From the NCBI RefSeq assembly GCF_036345995.1, contig NZ_CP107796.1, positions 6,634,001-6,698,000 on the forward strand: 64,000 nt of DNA. The letters are read 5' to 3'. Position numbers and translations under genes: made by a program. The stretch is from Streptomyces sp. NBC_00557. Its GTDB lineage: Bacteria; Actinomycetota; Actinomycetes; Streptomycetales; Streptomycetaceae. Positions 1 to 7,952 of this stretch are shown one piece after another. The first letter of the stretch is position 1, and each line of letters begins with the position of its first letter. The notes below the pieces were generated by a model that was given only the letters and a program-made list of their open reading frames with translations, was not told the DNA's origin and searched no databases.

Positions 1-55
1 TTGAAGGCCAGATCAGCCGGTTCGGCTTGACGCAAACCTTGGCTGGGGGTTTGCT

Positions 56-1078
56 GTGCGTGATCGGCCGATGGCAGCTGGAGAAACAGGAAGTCCCGCG
101 GTGCCCCCACTCCCCTCCGTGCTCGGCACCCGCCGGGCCCTCACGGACCACGCCGGCGACACCGCCCCGGACGAGTCCGGCGCCTTCGACCCCGCCCTCG
201 ACGACGCCGAACTGCGCACCGCCCGCACCGCGTTGACCCAGGGCCGGCGCCAGGCCGCCCGCTCCCTGCTGCGGCACACCGGCGACGACTGGGACCGCCG
301 CGGCCACCGCCTCACCGTGCTCGCCCGGGAACCGTACGCCGTGGCCCGGGCCCGCGACTGGCTGCAGGCCGAACCCGGCTGCGTCGACGCCGCCGCCCTG
401 TACGCCCTCGCCCTGGTCCGGCGCGCCCTGTGCGGCGAGGAGGACCCCGGCCGGGCCCGCGAGGCCTGCGCCGACGCCGCCGCGCTGGCCCCCGCCGACC
501 CCACCCCCTGGCTGGGATTGCTCCGGCTGGCCCGCAGCCTCGGCCCGGAGCGCGAGGTGCTGGCCGCCTTCGCCGAGCTGCGCCGCCGCCACCCCGAGCA
601 CCACCACGCCCACCACCTGTTCCTCGCCCGCCTCGCCGAACGCCCCTCGGGAGGCCGGGCGCCCGAGGCCCACGAGGTCTACGACCGCGCCGAGCTGGCC
701 GCCGCCGAGGCCCCGGCCGACTCCCCGCTCGCCGTCCTGCCCCTCGTCGCCTACGCCGAGCGCTACCGGGTCCTCGCCGCCACCGGCCTCGCCCCGGCCG
801 ACCCCGCCGCCTCCGGCCACTGGTCCGGCCCCCGGGCCCGCCGCATCCTGCGCACCTGCTTCGACTGGTGGCTGGAGTGGGAGCACGACGAACACCCCCG
901 CCGCCACATCGACCTCAACCACCTCGCCTTCGCCCTGTCCTGCGCCGGCCGCCCCGCCGAGGCCGCGGTCCTCTTCCGGCGCATCGGCCCGCACGCCACC
1001 CGCGTGCCCTGGTCCTACACCCACCGCGACCCGCGCTCGGCCTTCCGCGAGGCCCGCGCCCGCGCGCTCGGCCACTGA
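56..1078 (+). CDS. Hypothetical helical-repeat (TPR-like) protein
   Basis: The predicted protein has 340 residues and is rich in Ala, Arg and Leu. From about residue 70 onward it has paired amphipathic helices resembling tetratricopeptide repeats, for example the stretch with LALVRRAL and the later LLRLARSLG and VLAAFAELRRRHP segments. No catalytic motif, signal peptide or membrane segment is visible. The GTG at 56 follows a G-rich ribosome-binding stretch (positions 43-48). An in-frame ATG at 71 is the alternative start. It ends 97 bases before the molybdoenzyme gene on the same strand. Function is unknown; a scaffolding or interaction role is only an inference from the fold type. Confidence 0.7.
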   Translation: MRDRPMAAGETGSPAVPPLPSVLGTRRALTDHAGDTAPDESGAFDPALDDAELRTARTALTQGRRQAARSLLRHTGDDWDRRGHRLTVLAREPYAVARARDWLQAEPGCVDAAALYALALVRRALCGEEDPGRAREACADAAALAPADPTPWLGLLRLARSLGPEREVLAAFAELRRRHPEHHHAHHLFLARLAERPSGGRAPEAHEVYDRAELAAAEAPADSPLAVLPLVAYAERYRVLAATGLAPADPAASGHWSGPRARRILRTCFDWWLEWEHDEHPRRHIDLNHLAFALSCAGRPAEAAVLFRRIGPHATRVPWSYTHRDPRSAFREARARALGH

Positions 1079-1175
1079 ACGGCACGGCCGGCCGGGACGT
1101 AAGAAGTGATGACGAAAGTCTGACCAACCACCCGGCTCCCTGGCCCGCCACAGCCCCGAGTGCTCGAATGAGAAC

Positions 1176-1904
1176 GTGAACCCCGAACGATCCGAGGAAC
1201 AGGGCGGCACGCCCGTCGGCCGCCGCGTCTTCCTCGGCACCCTCGGCCTGGGCGCGCTCGGCGTCGCCGCCGCGCCCGCGCTGCAACGCGGCCTGGAGGG
1301 TGTCCTCGGCGCCGTCGCCGGCAAGGACCCGACGGGCCTGACCGGCCTGCTGCCCAACGGGGGCGGCTTCCGCTACTACTCCGTCGCCGCGTCCGTGCCG
1401 CGCCTGACCGCCGCCGAATACCACCTGAAGGTCGGCGGCCTGGTCGACCGCCCGCACACCTACACCCTGGCCGATCTGCGCGCCCTGCCGCAGACCCGGC
1501 TGGTCAGGGACGTCCAGTGCGTCACCGGCTGGCGGGTCCCCGGCACCCCCTTCGAAGGCGTACGCCTCTCCGACCTGCTGGACGCCGCCGGGGTCCGGCC
1601 CACCGCGAAGGCGGTCCACTTCACCTGCTTCGACGGCGCCTACACCGAGAGCCTCACCCTCGCCCAGGCCCGCCGCCCGGACGTCCTGGTCGCCCTGCGC
1701 ATGCAGGACAAGGACATCTCCCACGACCACGGCGGCCCGGTCCGCCTCTACGTCGCCCCCATGTACTTCTACAAGTCCGCCAAGTGGCTCTCCGGGATCA
1801 CGGTCACCGACCATGTGCAGCCCGGCTACTGGGAGCACCTCGGCTACGACGTCGACGCCTGGGTCGGCCGGTCGAACGGACGCACCGATGAGCCTACGAG
1901 CTGA
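1176..1904 (+). CDS. Tat-exported molybdopterin-dependent oxidoreductase (YedY/MsrP or sulfite-oxidase type)
   Basis: The predicted protein has 242 residues. An N-terminal twin-arginine signal (Arg16-Arg17 in GRRVFLG, followed by a hydrophobic stretch) predicts folded export through Tat. The rest matches the molybdopterin domain of the sulfite oxidase family, with VQCVTGW placing the likely Mo-ligating cysteine at residue 115. It overlaps the next gene by 17 bases, and that gene encodes a b-type cytochrome membrane protein, an arrangement like MsrP-MsrQ. By family, the enzyme would reduce an oxidised substrate (such as methionine sulfoxide) or oxidise sulfite outside the membrane. The actual substrate cannot be read from the sequence. 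Confidence 0.88.
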   Translation: MNPERSEEQGGTPVGRRVFLGTLGLGALGVAAAPALQRGLEGVLGAVAGKDPTGLTGLLPNGGGFRYYSVAASVPRLTAAEYHLKVGGLVDRPHTYTLADLRALPQTRLVRDVQCVTGWRVPGTPFEGVRLSDLLDAAGVRPTAKAVHFTCFDGAYTESLTLAQARRPDVLVALRMQDKDISHDHGGPVRLYVAPMYFYKSAKWLSGITVTDHVQPGYWEHLGYDVDAWVGRSNGRTDEPTS

Positions 1905-2514
1905 CGCCCCGGCGCCGCCCGCCGCCCGTGTCCACCGCTTCAGCCGGGCCGAACGCTGGGTCCACCGCACGACGGCCGCGCTGATGGGGGTCTGCGTGGT
2001 CACCGCGGCCGTCCTCTACATCCCCCAGCTGGCGGTCCTGGTGGGCCGCCGCGAACTGGTCGTCCGCGTCCACGAGTGCGCCGGGCTGGCCCTGCCCGTC
2101 CCGGTGCTGCTGGGCCTCGCCTCCCGCGCCTTCCGCGCCGACCTGCGCTTCCTCAACCGCTTCGGCCCGCACGACAAGCTCTGGCTGCGCGCCGCGCTGG
2201 CCCGCGACGCACGCCCTTCCTCCCGCCCGGCGGGCAAGTTCAACGCCGGCCAGAAGATCTACGCCGCCTGGATCGCCGGCGCCACCCTGGTCATGCTCGG
2301 CACCGGCCTGCTGATGTGGTTCACCCACCTCGCGCCGCTGATGTGGCGCACCTCGGCGACCTTCGTCCACGACTGGCTCGCCCTGACCATCGGCGTGGTC
2401 CTGGCCGGCCACATCGGCATGGCCCTGGCCGACCCGGAGGCGAGACGGGGCCTGCGCACCGGGACGGTGAGCAGGGAGTGGGCGAAGCGGGAACACCCGC
2501 TGTGGCGGCCCTAG
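1888..2514 (+). CDS. Cytochrome b561-family membrane protein, partner of the molybdoenzyme
   Basis: The predicted protein has 208 residues with about four hydrophobic segments. They start near GVCVVTAAVLYIP, in the segment after RVHECAGLALPV, at GATLVMLGTGLLM and at LTIGVVLAGHIGM. Histidines suited to haem b ligation sit in several of them (HRTTA, VHECAG, FVHDW, GHIGM). It resembles the formate dehydrogenase gamma/cytochrome b561 fold. The ATG at 1888 lies inside the end of the molybdoenzyme gene, which suggests translational coupling and a joint electron-transfer complex. It ends in a CTAG that also holds the stop codon of the convergent dehydrogenase gene, so the two genes overlap by 4 bases. 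Confidence 0.85.
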   Translation: MSLRADAPAPPAARVHRFSRAERWVHRTTAALMGVCVVTAAVLYIPQLAVLVGRRELVVRVHECAGLALPVPVLLGLASRAFRADLRFLNRFGPHDKLWLRAALARDARPSSRPAGKFNAGQKIYAAWIAGATLVMLGTGLLMWFTHLAPLMWRTSATFVHDWLALTIGVVLAGHIGMALADPEARRGLRTGTVSREWAKREHPLWRP

Positions 2515-3536
2515 TTCCCGAACTCCAGCAGCACCTTGCAGGACCGGCTCCTGTCGGCGGCCAGCTCGAAACCGGCGGCAGCGTCCCGCACCGGAACCAC
2601 CGCACTGACCAGCCCGTCGAACTCCCCGCGCGCGGCGAGCAGGTGCAGCGCGTCGTCGAACTCGGCGCCGAAGCGGAACGCACCGCGCAGCTCGATCTCC
2701 CGGCTCACCAGCAGGTTCCCGGCGAACGGCGACTGCCCCGGCGGCAGCATCCCCAGCTGTACGACCACGCCCCCGCGGCGCACCCGCCGCAGGCACGCGT
2801 CCAGTCCGGCCGCGACCCCCGACGCCTCGACGGCCACGTCCACCTCCTCGGGCCACCCGGCGTCCCCCGGATCGTCGGCCCGTACCAGCGTGTCGGCGCC
2901 GGCGACGGCGGCGTACGCCAGCGCCTGGGGCACCAGGTCGGTCACCGTCACCCGTGCCGCGCCGGCCGCCTTCGCCGCCGCGACCACCAGGCACCCGATC
3001 GGCCCGGCCCCGGTCACCAGCACATGCCGGCCGGCCACGTCCCCGGCCCGCCGCACCGCGTGCAGCGCCACCGACAGCGGCTCGGCGAGTGCGGCCCGGC
3101 GCAGACCGAGCCCGTCCGGCAGCGCCCGCACCTGCCCGGCCGGTACGGCGATCCGCTCGGCGAAGCCGCCCTGGACATGCGGAAAGCGGGCCGCGCTGCC
3201 CAGATACCGGGTGTCCCGGCACACGTTCGCCCGCCCGGCGGCGCACTCCGGGCAGCGCCCGCACGGCGTGGCGGGGTGCACGGCGACCGCCGTACCCGGC
3301 GCGGGACCACCGGCCCCGGTGCCGTAGGACACCACCGTGCCCACCACCTCGTGCCCGAGCACCATCGGCTCCCGGAGCCGGAAGTCCCCGACCCCGCCGT
3401 GCCGCCAGTAGTGCAGATCGGAGCCGCACACACCGCCGTAGCGGACGGCGACCAGGACCTCGCCGGGCCCGGGGCGGGGCACGAGCAGCTCCGTCACGCG
3501 CAGCTCGCCCGCGCCGTGGATCACACAACCCAGCAT
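2511..3536 (-). CDS. idnD: Zinc-dependent medium-chain dehydrogenase, L-idonate 5-dehydrogenase type
   Basis: The predicted protein has 341 residues. The catalytic-zinc region reads VCGSDLHYW and is followed by the GHE motif (VLGHEVVG). A structural zinc site has four cysteines in CGRCPECAAGRANVC. The Rossmann fold begins at VTGAGPIG. The YWRHGG segment is typical of idonate/sorbitol dehydrogenases, which interconvert L-idonate and 5-ketogluconate. The ATG at 3536 is chosen because the family usually starts close to CVIHGAG. A GTG at 3554 overlapping the upstream stop as GTGA is an equally plausible coupled start. It is the last gene of the gluconate cluster, downstream of the SDR and permease genes. 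Confidence 0.82.
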   Translation of the reverse strand: MLGCVIHGAGELRVTELLVPRPGPGEVLVAVRYGGVCGSDLHYWRHGGVGDFRLREPMVLGHEVVGTVVSYGTGAGGPAPGTAVAVHPATPCGRCPECAAGRANVCRDTRYLGSAARFPHVQGGFAERIAVPAGQVRALPDGLGLRRAALAEPLSVALHAVRRAGDVAGRHVLVTGAGPIGCLVVAAAKAAGAARVTVTDLVPQALAYAAVAGADTLVRADDPGDAGWPEEVDVAVEASGVAAGLDACLRRVRRGGVVVQLGMLPPGQSPFAGNLLVSREIELRGAFRFGAEFDDALHLLAARGEFDGLVSAVVPVRDAAAGFELAADRSRSCKVLLEFGN

Positions 3537-3550
3537 CGCCGCGGCCCCGT

Positions 3551-4312
3551 TCACAGGACGCTCGTCATGCCGCCGTCGACGTACAGGACCTGACCGCCGA
3601 CGAAGTCCGCGGCCGGCGAGGCGAGGAAGAGCAGGCCGCCCACCAGGTCCTCGGTGCGGCCCCAGCGGCCGGCCGGGGTGCGCCGGCGGACCCAGGCGCT
3701 GAACTCCTCGTCCGCCACCAGCGGCCGGGTCAGCTCGGTCTCGATGTAGCCGGGCCCGAGCCCGTTGACCTGCACGCCGTACGGCCCCCAGTCCGCGCAC
3801 ATGCCCTTGGTGAGCATCTTCAGCGCGCCCTTGGTCGCCGCGTACGGCGCGATGCCGGGCCGGACGACCTCGCTCTGCAGCGAGCAGATGTTGACGATTT
3901 TGCCGTGGCCGCGCCGCGTCATCCGCCGGGCGGCCTCGCGGCCGACGAGGAACGCGCTGGTGAGGTTGGTGTCCAGGATCCGGTGCCAGTCGGCGTCGGT
4001 GAACTCCAGCAGGGGCGCGCGCAGTTGCATGCCCGCGTTGTTGACGAGGATGTCGAGCGGGCCCACCCGCTCCTCGACGTCCGCGATCCCGGCGGCCACG
4101 GACGACCCGTCGGTCACGTCGAACACCGCGGTGTGGATCCGGTCCCCGGGCAGTTCGCGGGCCGCCTCGGCCAGCCGGTCCGGGTCGCGCCCGTTGAGGA
4201 CCACCGTGCAGCCGGCCTCGGCCAGGCCCCGGGCCAGCGCGAGGCCGATGCCCCGGCTGGAGCCGGTGACCAGGGCGGTGCGGCCGGCGATGTCGAAGAG
4301 CGGGTGACTCAT
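3551..4312 (-). CDS. idnO: Short-chain dehydrogenase, gluconate 5-dehydrogenase type
   Basis: The predicted protein has 253 residues and is a classical SDR. The NAD(P)-binding motif is TGSSRGIG near residue 17, NNAG lies near residue 90, and the catalytic YAATKGA (Tyr-X3-Lys) comes near residue 160. The last part, PAADFVGGQVLYVDGG, is typical of gluconate 5-dehydrogenases, which reduce 5-ketogluconate to gluconate. Together with the neighbouring idonate dehydrogenase, permease and gluconokinase this gives a route from idonate or gluconate to 6-phosphogluconate. The gap to the permease gene is about 10 bases, consistent with one transcript. Substrate assignment rests on context and family. Confidence 0.85.
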   Translation of the reverse strand: MSHPLFDIAGRTALVTGSSRGIGLALARGLAEAGCTVVLNGRDPDRLAEAARELPGDRIHTAVFDVTDGSSVAAGIADVEERVGPLDILVNNAGMQLRAPLLEFTDADWHRILDTNLTSAFLVGREAARRMTRRGHGKIVNICSLQSEVVRPGIAPYAATKGALKMLTKGMCADWGPYGVQVNGLGPGYIETELTRPLVADEEFSAWVRRRTPAGRWGRTEDLVGGLLFLASPAADFVGGQVLYVDGGMTSVL

Positions 4313-4322
4313 CGCCGTACTC

Positions 4323-5720
4323 CTAGATGATCAGCGACAGGACCAGGACCAGACCGCCGGCGACCACCGAGAGGATGGTCTCCATGATCGACCAGGTCTT
4401 CACGGTCTGCCCGACGCTCAGCCCGAAGTACTCCTTCACCAGCCAGAAGCCGGCGTCGTTGACGAAGCTGAAGAAGAGCGAGCCGGCGCCGATCGCCAGG
4501 ACGAGCAGGGCGGTGTGGGTGGTCGACGTGCCGGCCGCGAGCGGGGCGATCAGACCGGCGGCGGAGACCGTCGCCACCGTCGCCGAGCCCGTCGCCAGCC
4601 GGATCACCACGGCGATCAGCCAGGCGAGCAGCACCGCCGGGATCGACCAGTGCCTGGAGACGTCCAGGATCATCTGGCCCACGCCGGAGTCGATCAGCGT
4701 CTGCTTGAAGCCGCCGCCCGCGCCGACGATCAGCAGGATGCCGGCGATCGGCATCAGACCCTTCTCGACGGTCTGCTGCAGCCGCTCCTTGCTGAACCCG
4801 GCGGGCCGGCCCAGCGTGAAGAAGCCGACGAGCACGGCGGCGAGCAGGGCGATCATCGGGGAGCCGATGACGTCGAAGACGCGCTGGGTGTGGTCCGCCG
4901 GGTCGTCCACGACGATGTCCACCAGGGCCTTGAGCAGCATCAGCACCACGGGCAGCAGCACCGTCGACAGGGTCGCGCCGAAGCCCGGACGGCGCTGCAG
5001 CTCCTCCGAGGGACGCTGCGGCAGCATCCGCTCGGGCGCCTGGACGTCCACCCAGCGGGCCGCGACCTTCGAGAACAGCGGACCGGCGATGATCACCGAC
5101 GGTATGGCGACGAGGATGCCGAGCGCCAGGGTCACGCCCAGGTTGGCCTTGAGCGCGTCGATCGCGACCAGCGGGCCGGGGTGCGGCGGGATCAGGCCGT
5201 GCATCACGGACAGACCGGCGAGCGCCGGGATGCCGATGCGCATCAGGGAGTAGTTGCCGCGCTTGGCGACCATGAGCACGACCGGGATCAGCAGCACGAT
5301 CCCGACCTCGAAGAACAGCGGCAGGCCGATCACGGAGGCGATCAGCACCATCGCCCACGGCATGGCCCGGCCCCCCGCCTTGGCGAGGATCGTGTCCACG
5401 ATCTGGTCGGCGCCGCCGGAGTCGGCGAGGAGCTTGCCCAGGATCGCCCCGAGCGCGATCAGGACGCCCACGCCGGCCACCGTGGAGCCGAGCCCGGTGG
5501 TGAAGCTGGTGATGGCCTTGTCGAGCGGTGCCCCGGCGGCCGCCCCGAGCGCCAGCGACCCGATGGTCAGCGCCAGGAAGGCATGGAGCTTGAACTTGGT
5601 GATGAGCAGGACGATTACGGCGATGCCCACCAGGACGGCGATGCCCAGCTGGGCGTGTCCGGCGGAGGTGATCGGCGGAGGCGCGTCCGCTGCCAGCATC
5701 TCGACGCTGAGTCTGGTCAC
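4323..5720 (-). CDS. gntP: GntP-family gluconate:H+ symporter
   Basis: The predicted protein has 465 residues with about 12-14 hydrophobic segments. It matches GntP permeases, with motifs such as the glycine-rich GLGSTVAGVGVLIALGAILG and the segment MHGLIPPHPGPL, which is highly characteristic of the family. It would import gluconate or a related sugar acid across the cytoplasmic membrane. It lies between the gluconokinase and the SDR on the same strand. The 41 bases separating it from gluconokinase contain a run of nine C on the coding strand just before the ribosome-binding region. Confidence 0.93.
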   Translation of the reverse strand: MTRLSVEMLAADAPPPITSAGHAQLGIAVLVGIAVIVLLITKFKLHAFLALTIGSLALGAAAGAPLDKAITSFTTGLGSTVAGVGVLIALGAILGKLLADSGGADQIVDTILAKAGGRAMPWAMVLIASVIGLPLFFEVGIVLLIPVVLMVAKRGNYSLMRIGIPALAGLSVMHGLIPPHPGPLVAIDALKANLGVTLALGILVAIPSVIIAGPLFSKVAARWVDVQAPERMLPQRPSEELQRRPGFGATLSTVLLPVVLMLLKALVDIVVDDPADHTQRVFDVIGSPMIALLAAVLVGFFTLGRPAGFSKERLQQTVEKGLMPIAGILLIVGAGGGFKQTLIDSGVGQMILDVSRHWSIPAVLLAWLIAVVIRLATGSATVATVSAAGLIAPLAAGTSTTHTALLVLAIGAGSLFFSFVNDAGFWLVKEYFGLSVGQTVKTWSIMETILSVVAGGLVLVLSLII

Positions 5721-5761
5721 GGGTGTTCCCTTGCGTTACGGGGGGGGGACGGGGGTGAGTG

Positions 5762-6280
5762 CTACGCGGTGGTGTCGGGAAGCGCCTCGAGTGCCTTCGC
5801 GGCACGCTCGGTGATCTCCTGCGGGCCGCCGGCGACGTCCACGGCGACTCCCGCCTCGTCCGGGCCCAGCGGCTCCAGCGTGGCGAACTGGGAGTCCAGC
5901 AACGCGGTCGGCATGAAGTGTCCCTGCCGCTGCGCCATCCGCTCCTCGATCAGCTTCCGGTCCCCGGTGAGGTGCACGAACACCACGCCGGGAGCGGCGG
6001 CCCTGAGCCGGTCGCGGTACGACCGCTTCAGCGCGGAACTGCTGACCACCCCGCCCAGTCCGGCCCGCCCGTGCGCCCACTGGCCGATGGCGTCCAGCCA
6101 GGGCCACCGGTCGCTGTCGTCGAGCGGGATCCCGGCCGACATCTTGTCGATGTTGGCCTGCGGGTGGAAGTCGTCGCCCTCGGCGTACGGGACGCCCAGC
6201 CGCGCGGCGAGCAGGGGACCGATCGTGGTCTTGCCCGTCCCCGCGACGCCCATCACGACGACGACCTGGGGGGTTCGCAT
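5762..6280 (-). CDS. gntK: Gluconokinase
   Basis: The predicted protein has 172 residues, the usual size for the short thermoresistant-type gluconokinases. The P-loop GVAGTGKTT lies at residues 11-19, and EGDDFHP and HFMPTALLDSQFATLEP are family-specific motifs. It phosphorylates gluconate to 6-phosphogluconate using ATP. The ATG at 6280 puts the P-loop at the normal distance from the N-terminus. It is the first gene of the minus-strand cluster gntK-gntP-SDR-dehydrogenase and is divergent from the FadR-type regulator starting at 6422. Confidence 0.93.
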   Translation of the reverse strand: MRTPQVVVVMGVAGTGKTTIGPLLAARLGVPYAEGDDFHPQANIDKMSAGIPLDDSDRWPWLDAIGQWAHGRAGLGGVVSSSALKRSYRDRLRAAAPGVVFVHLTGDRKLIEERMAQRQGHFMPTALLDSQFATLEPLGPDEAGVAVDVAGGPQEITERAAKALEALPDTTA

Positions 6281-6362
6281 GTACTGCCTCGCTGTCTTCC
6301 TCGACATCCGACGCCACGGCGGCGTCGCCACACTGAAACCCATTAGGTACGACGAATTCAAG

Positions 6363-6386
6363 AGTCTGTGACATATAAGTCTGACT
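6363..6386. promoter_or_regulatory. Candidate operator in the gluconate divergent promoter
   Basis: Between gntK and the FadR-type regulator there are two copies of AGTCTG, at 6363 and 6378, 15 bases apart. The block starts with AGTC and ends with GACT, so it is also weakly palindromic. This AT-rich patch stands out in a GC-rich genome. A site for the divergent GntR/FadR regulator is the natural inference; no binding evidence exists here. Confidence 0.4.
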
Positions 6387-6421
6387 TTTTCGGCCGGTGA
6401 TCCACGCCGTACGCTGAGTGC

Positions 6422-7123
6422 ATGACCACACCGGGCCGGGGGCTGCACGGCCGTGTACTGGACACCCTCGGCCCCGCGATCACGGCGGGCGAGTACCCGC
6501 CGGGCAGCGTGCTGCGTACCGACGAGCTGGCACAGCACTTCGAGGTGTCACGCTCCGTGATGCGCGAGGCGGTCCGGGTCCTCGAGTCCATGCACCTCGT
6601 GGAGTCCCGCCGCCGCGTCGGCGTCACCGTCCGCCCGAAGTCCGAGTGGAACGTCTACGACCCGCAGGTCATCCGCTGGCGTCTGGCGGGCGCCGACCGC
6701 CCGCACCAGCTGCGCTCGCTGACCGTGCTGCGCTGCGCGATCGAACCGGTCGCCGCCGGGCTCACCGCCAAGCACGCCACGGCCGGACAGTGCGCCGAAC
6801 TCACCGAGTGCGCGCTCGGCATGGTGGCCAACTCACGCGGCCACCGGCTCGAGGAGTACCTGGTCCACGACATCGCCTTCCACCGGGTCATCCTGAACGC
6901 CTCGGGCAACGAGATGTTCGCCCGGCTCGGCGACGTCGTCGCGGAGGTCCTCGCCGGCCGCACCCATCACGAGGTCATGTTCGAGGACCCCGACCCGGCG
7001 GCGGTCACCCTGCACGTACAGGTGGCGGAGGCCGTCCGCGCGGGCGACGCCACCCGCGCCGAGGAGCTGACCCGGCAGATCACCGTGGGCGCCCTCCAGG
7101 AACTGGACATCCTGGCGCCCTAG
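6422..7123 (+). CDS. GntR-family transcriptional regulator, FadR subfamily
   Basis: The predicted protein has 233 residues. An N-terminal winged helix-turn-helix (about residues 10-75, with TDELAQHFEVSRSVMREAVR) is followed by an all-helical FCD effector domain. The FCD metal-binding pattern appears as HDIAFHRVILNASGN and a later His in HVQVAEAVRAGD. It is divergent from gntK, and the predicted ligand is gluconate or phosphogluconate. It most likely represses the gntK-gntP-idnO-idnD cluster and itself. Both the ligand and the repressor role are inference from context. Confidence 0.88.
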   Translation: MTTPGRGLHGRVLDTLGPAITAGEYPPGSVLRTDELAQHFEVSRSVMREAVRVLESMHLVESRRRVGVTVRPKSEWNVYDPQVIRWRLAGADRPHQLRSLTVLRCAIEPVAAGLTAKHATAGQCAELTECALGMVANSRGHRLEEYLVHDIAFHRVILNASGNEMFARLGDVVAEVLAGRTHHEVMFEDPDPAAVTLHVQVAEAVRAGDATRAEELTRQITVGALQELDILAP

Positions 7124-7143
7124 TCCGCACACCAGGTGCGGCC

Positions 7144-7518
7144 TCAGTCCAGGAAGTCCCCGTCCACGTACACCCATGCCCCGCCGACCCGCTCGAACCG
7201 GCTGCGCTCGTGCAGCGAACCGCCCCGGTAGGAGGCGCGGAAGGTCACTGTGCCCGTGGTGTGGAAGGCGGACCCGCCGGTGGTGTCCAGGATCTCCAGC
7301 CCCGTCCACCGCATCCGCGGATCGAGCTCCAGCCGCTCCGGCCGGGTCCGCGGATGCCAGGTGCGCAGCAGATACCCGGCGTCCCCCGTCACGAACGCGC
7401 TGTACCGCGAGCGCATCAGCGCCTCCGCGGTCGGCGCGCTCGCGGCCCCCGTGTGGAACCGGCCGCAGCAGGCGTCGTAGGGCCGGGGGAGTCCGCAGGG
7501 GCAGGCACGCGAGGTCAT
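7144..7518 (-). CDS. UPF0225 / YchJ-like SEC-C zinc-binding protein
   Basis: The predicted protein has 124 residues. The N-terminal CPCGLPRPYDACCGRFH is a SEC-C-type zinc-binding segment. It is followed by the NTF2-like YchJ domain with RYSAFVTGDAGYLLRTWHP, which is characteristic of this family. The biochemical role of the family is not established. The ATG at 7518 places the cysteine motif at residue 6, as in relatives. It is convergent with the FadR-type gene, with only 20 bases between the stop codons. Confidence 0.85.
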   Translation of the reverse strand: MTSRACPCGLPRPYDACCGRFHTGAASAPTAEALMRSRYSAFVTGDAGYLLRTWHPRTRPERLELDPRMRWTGLEILDTTGGSAFHTTGTVTFRASYRGGSLHERSRFERVGGAWVYVDGDFLD

Positions 7519-7607
7519 GGGCCACATTCTGCCCGCACGACAGGAGGCGTCCGCCCCCGGCCGGGTGCACAGTGGAAGGGCAGTGCAGCCCAGGGAGGCG
7601 GACGACG

Positions 7608-7922
7608 ATGACCCGACCCGCGATGAGCCGTCCTCCGGCCGTCAAGGAATGGCGGCTGAACCTGTACCTCTCCGAGCACGATCCGGAGACCACCGCCCGG
7701 ATCGTCCTGGACACCGGCGACAACGTCCTGGAGAGCCACGCAGAGGCCCGCCGCAACCCCTACGACCCCGACGTGCCCGAGATAGGCGACGAACTCGCCG
7801 CCGGACGCGCCCTGATCGCCATGGGCCGCAGGCTGCTGCGCGCCGCCGACGGGGACATCAGGGCGGTCGGAGCGGCCGACGCCGAGGAGGACCTGTCACC
7901 GCTGTGGCTCGACCGCGAGTGA
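7608..7922 (+). CDS. DUF1876-type small protein
   Basis: The predicted protein has 104 residues, with the pattern EWRLNLYLSEHD, then TGDNVLESHAEARRNPYDP and GRRLL. This matches the actinomycete DUF1876 family, whose members resemble small dsRNA-binding folds. A clear ribosome-binding site (GGGAGG near 7592) precedes the ATG at 7608; an internal ATG five codons later is less well placed. It is soluble and has no catalytic motif. Function is unknown. Confidence 0.8.
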   Translation: MTRPAMSRPPAVKEWRLNLYLSEHDPETTARIVLDTGDNVLESHAEARRNPYDPDVPEIGDELAAGRALIAMGRRLLRAADGDIRAVGAADAEEDLSPLWLDRE

Positions 7923-7952
7923 CTCTCCGCACCGGTCCCGCGCCATCCGCCG

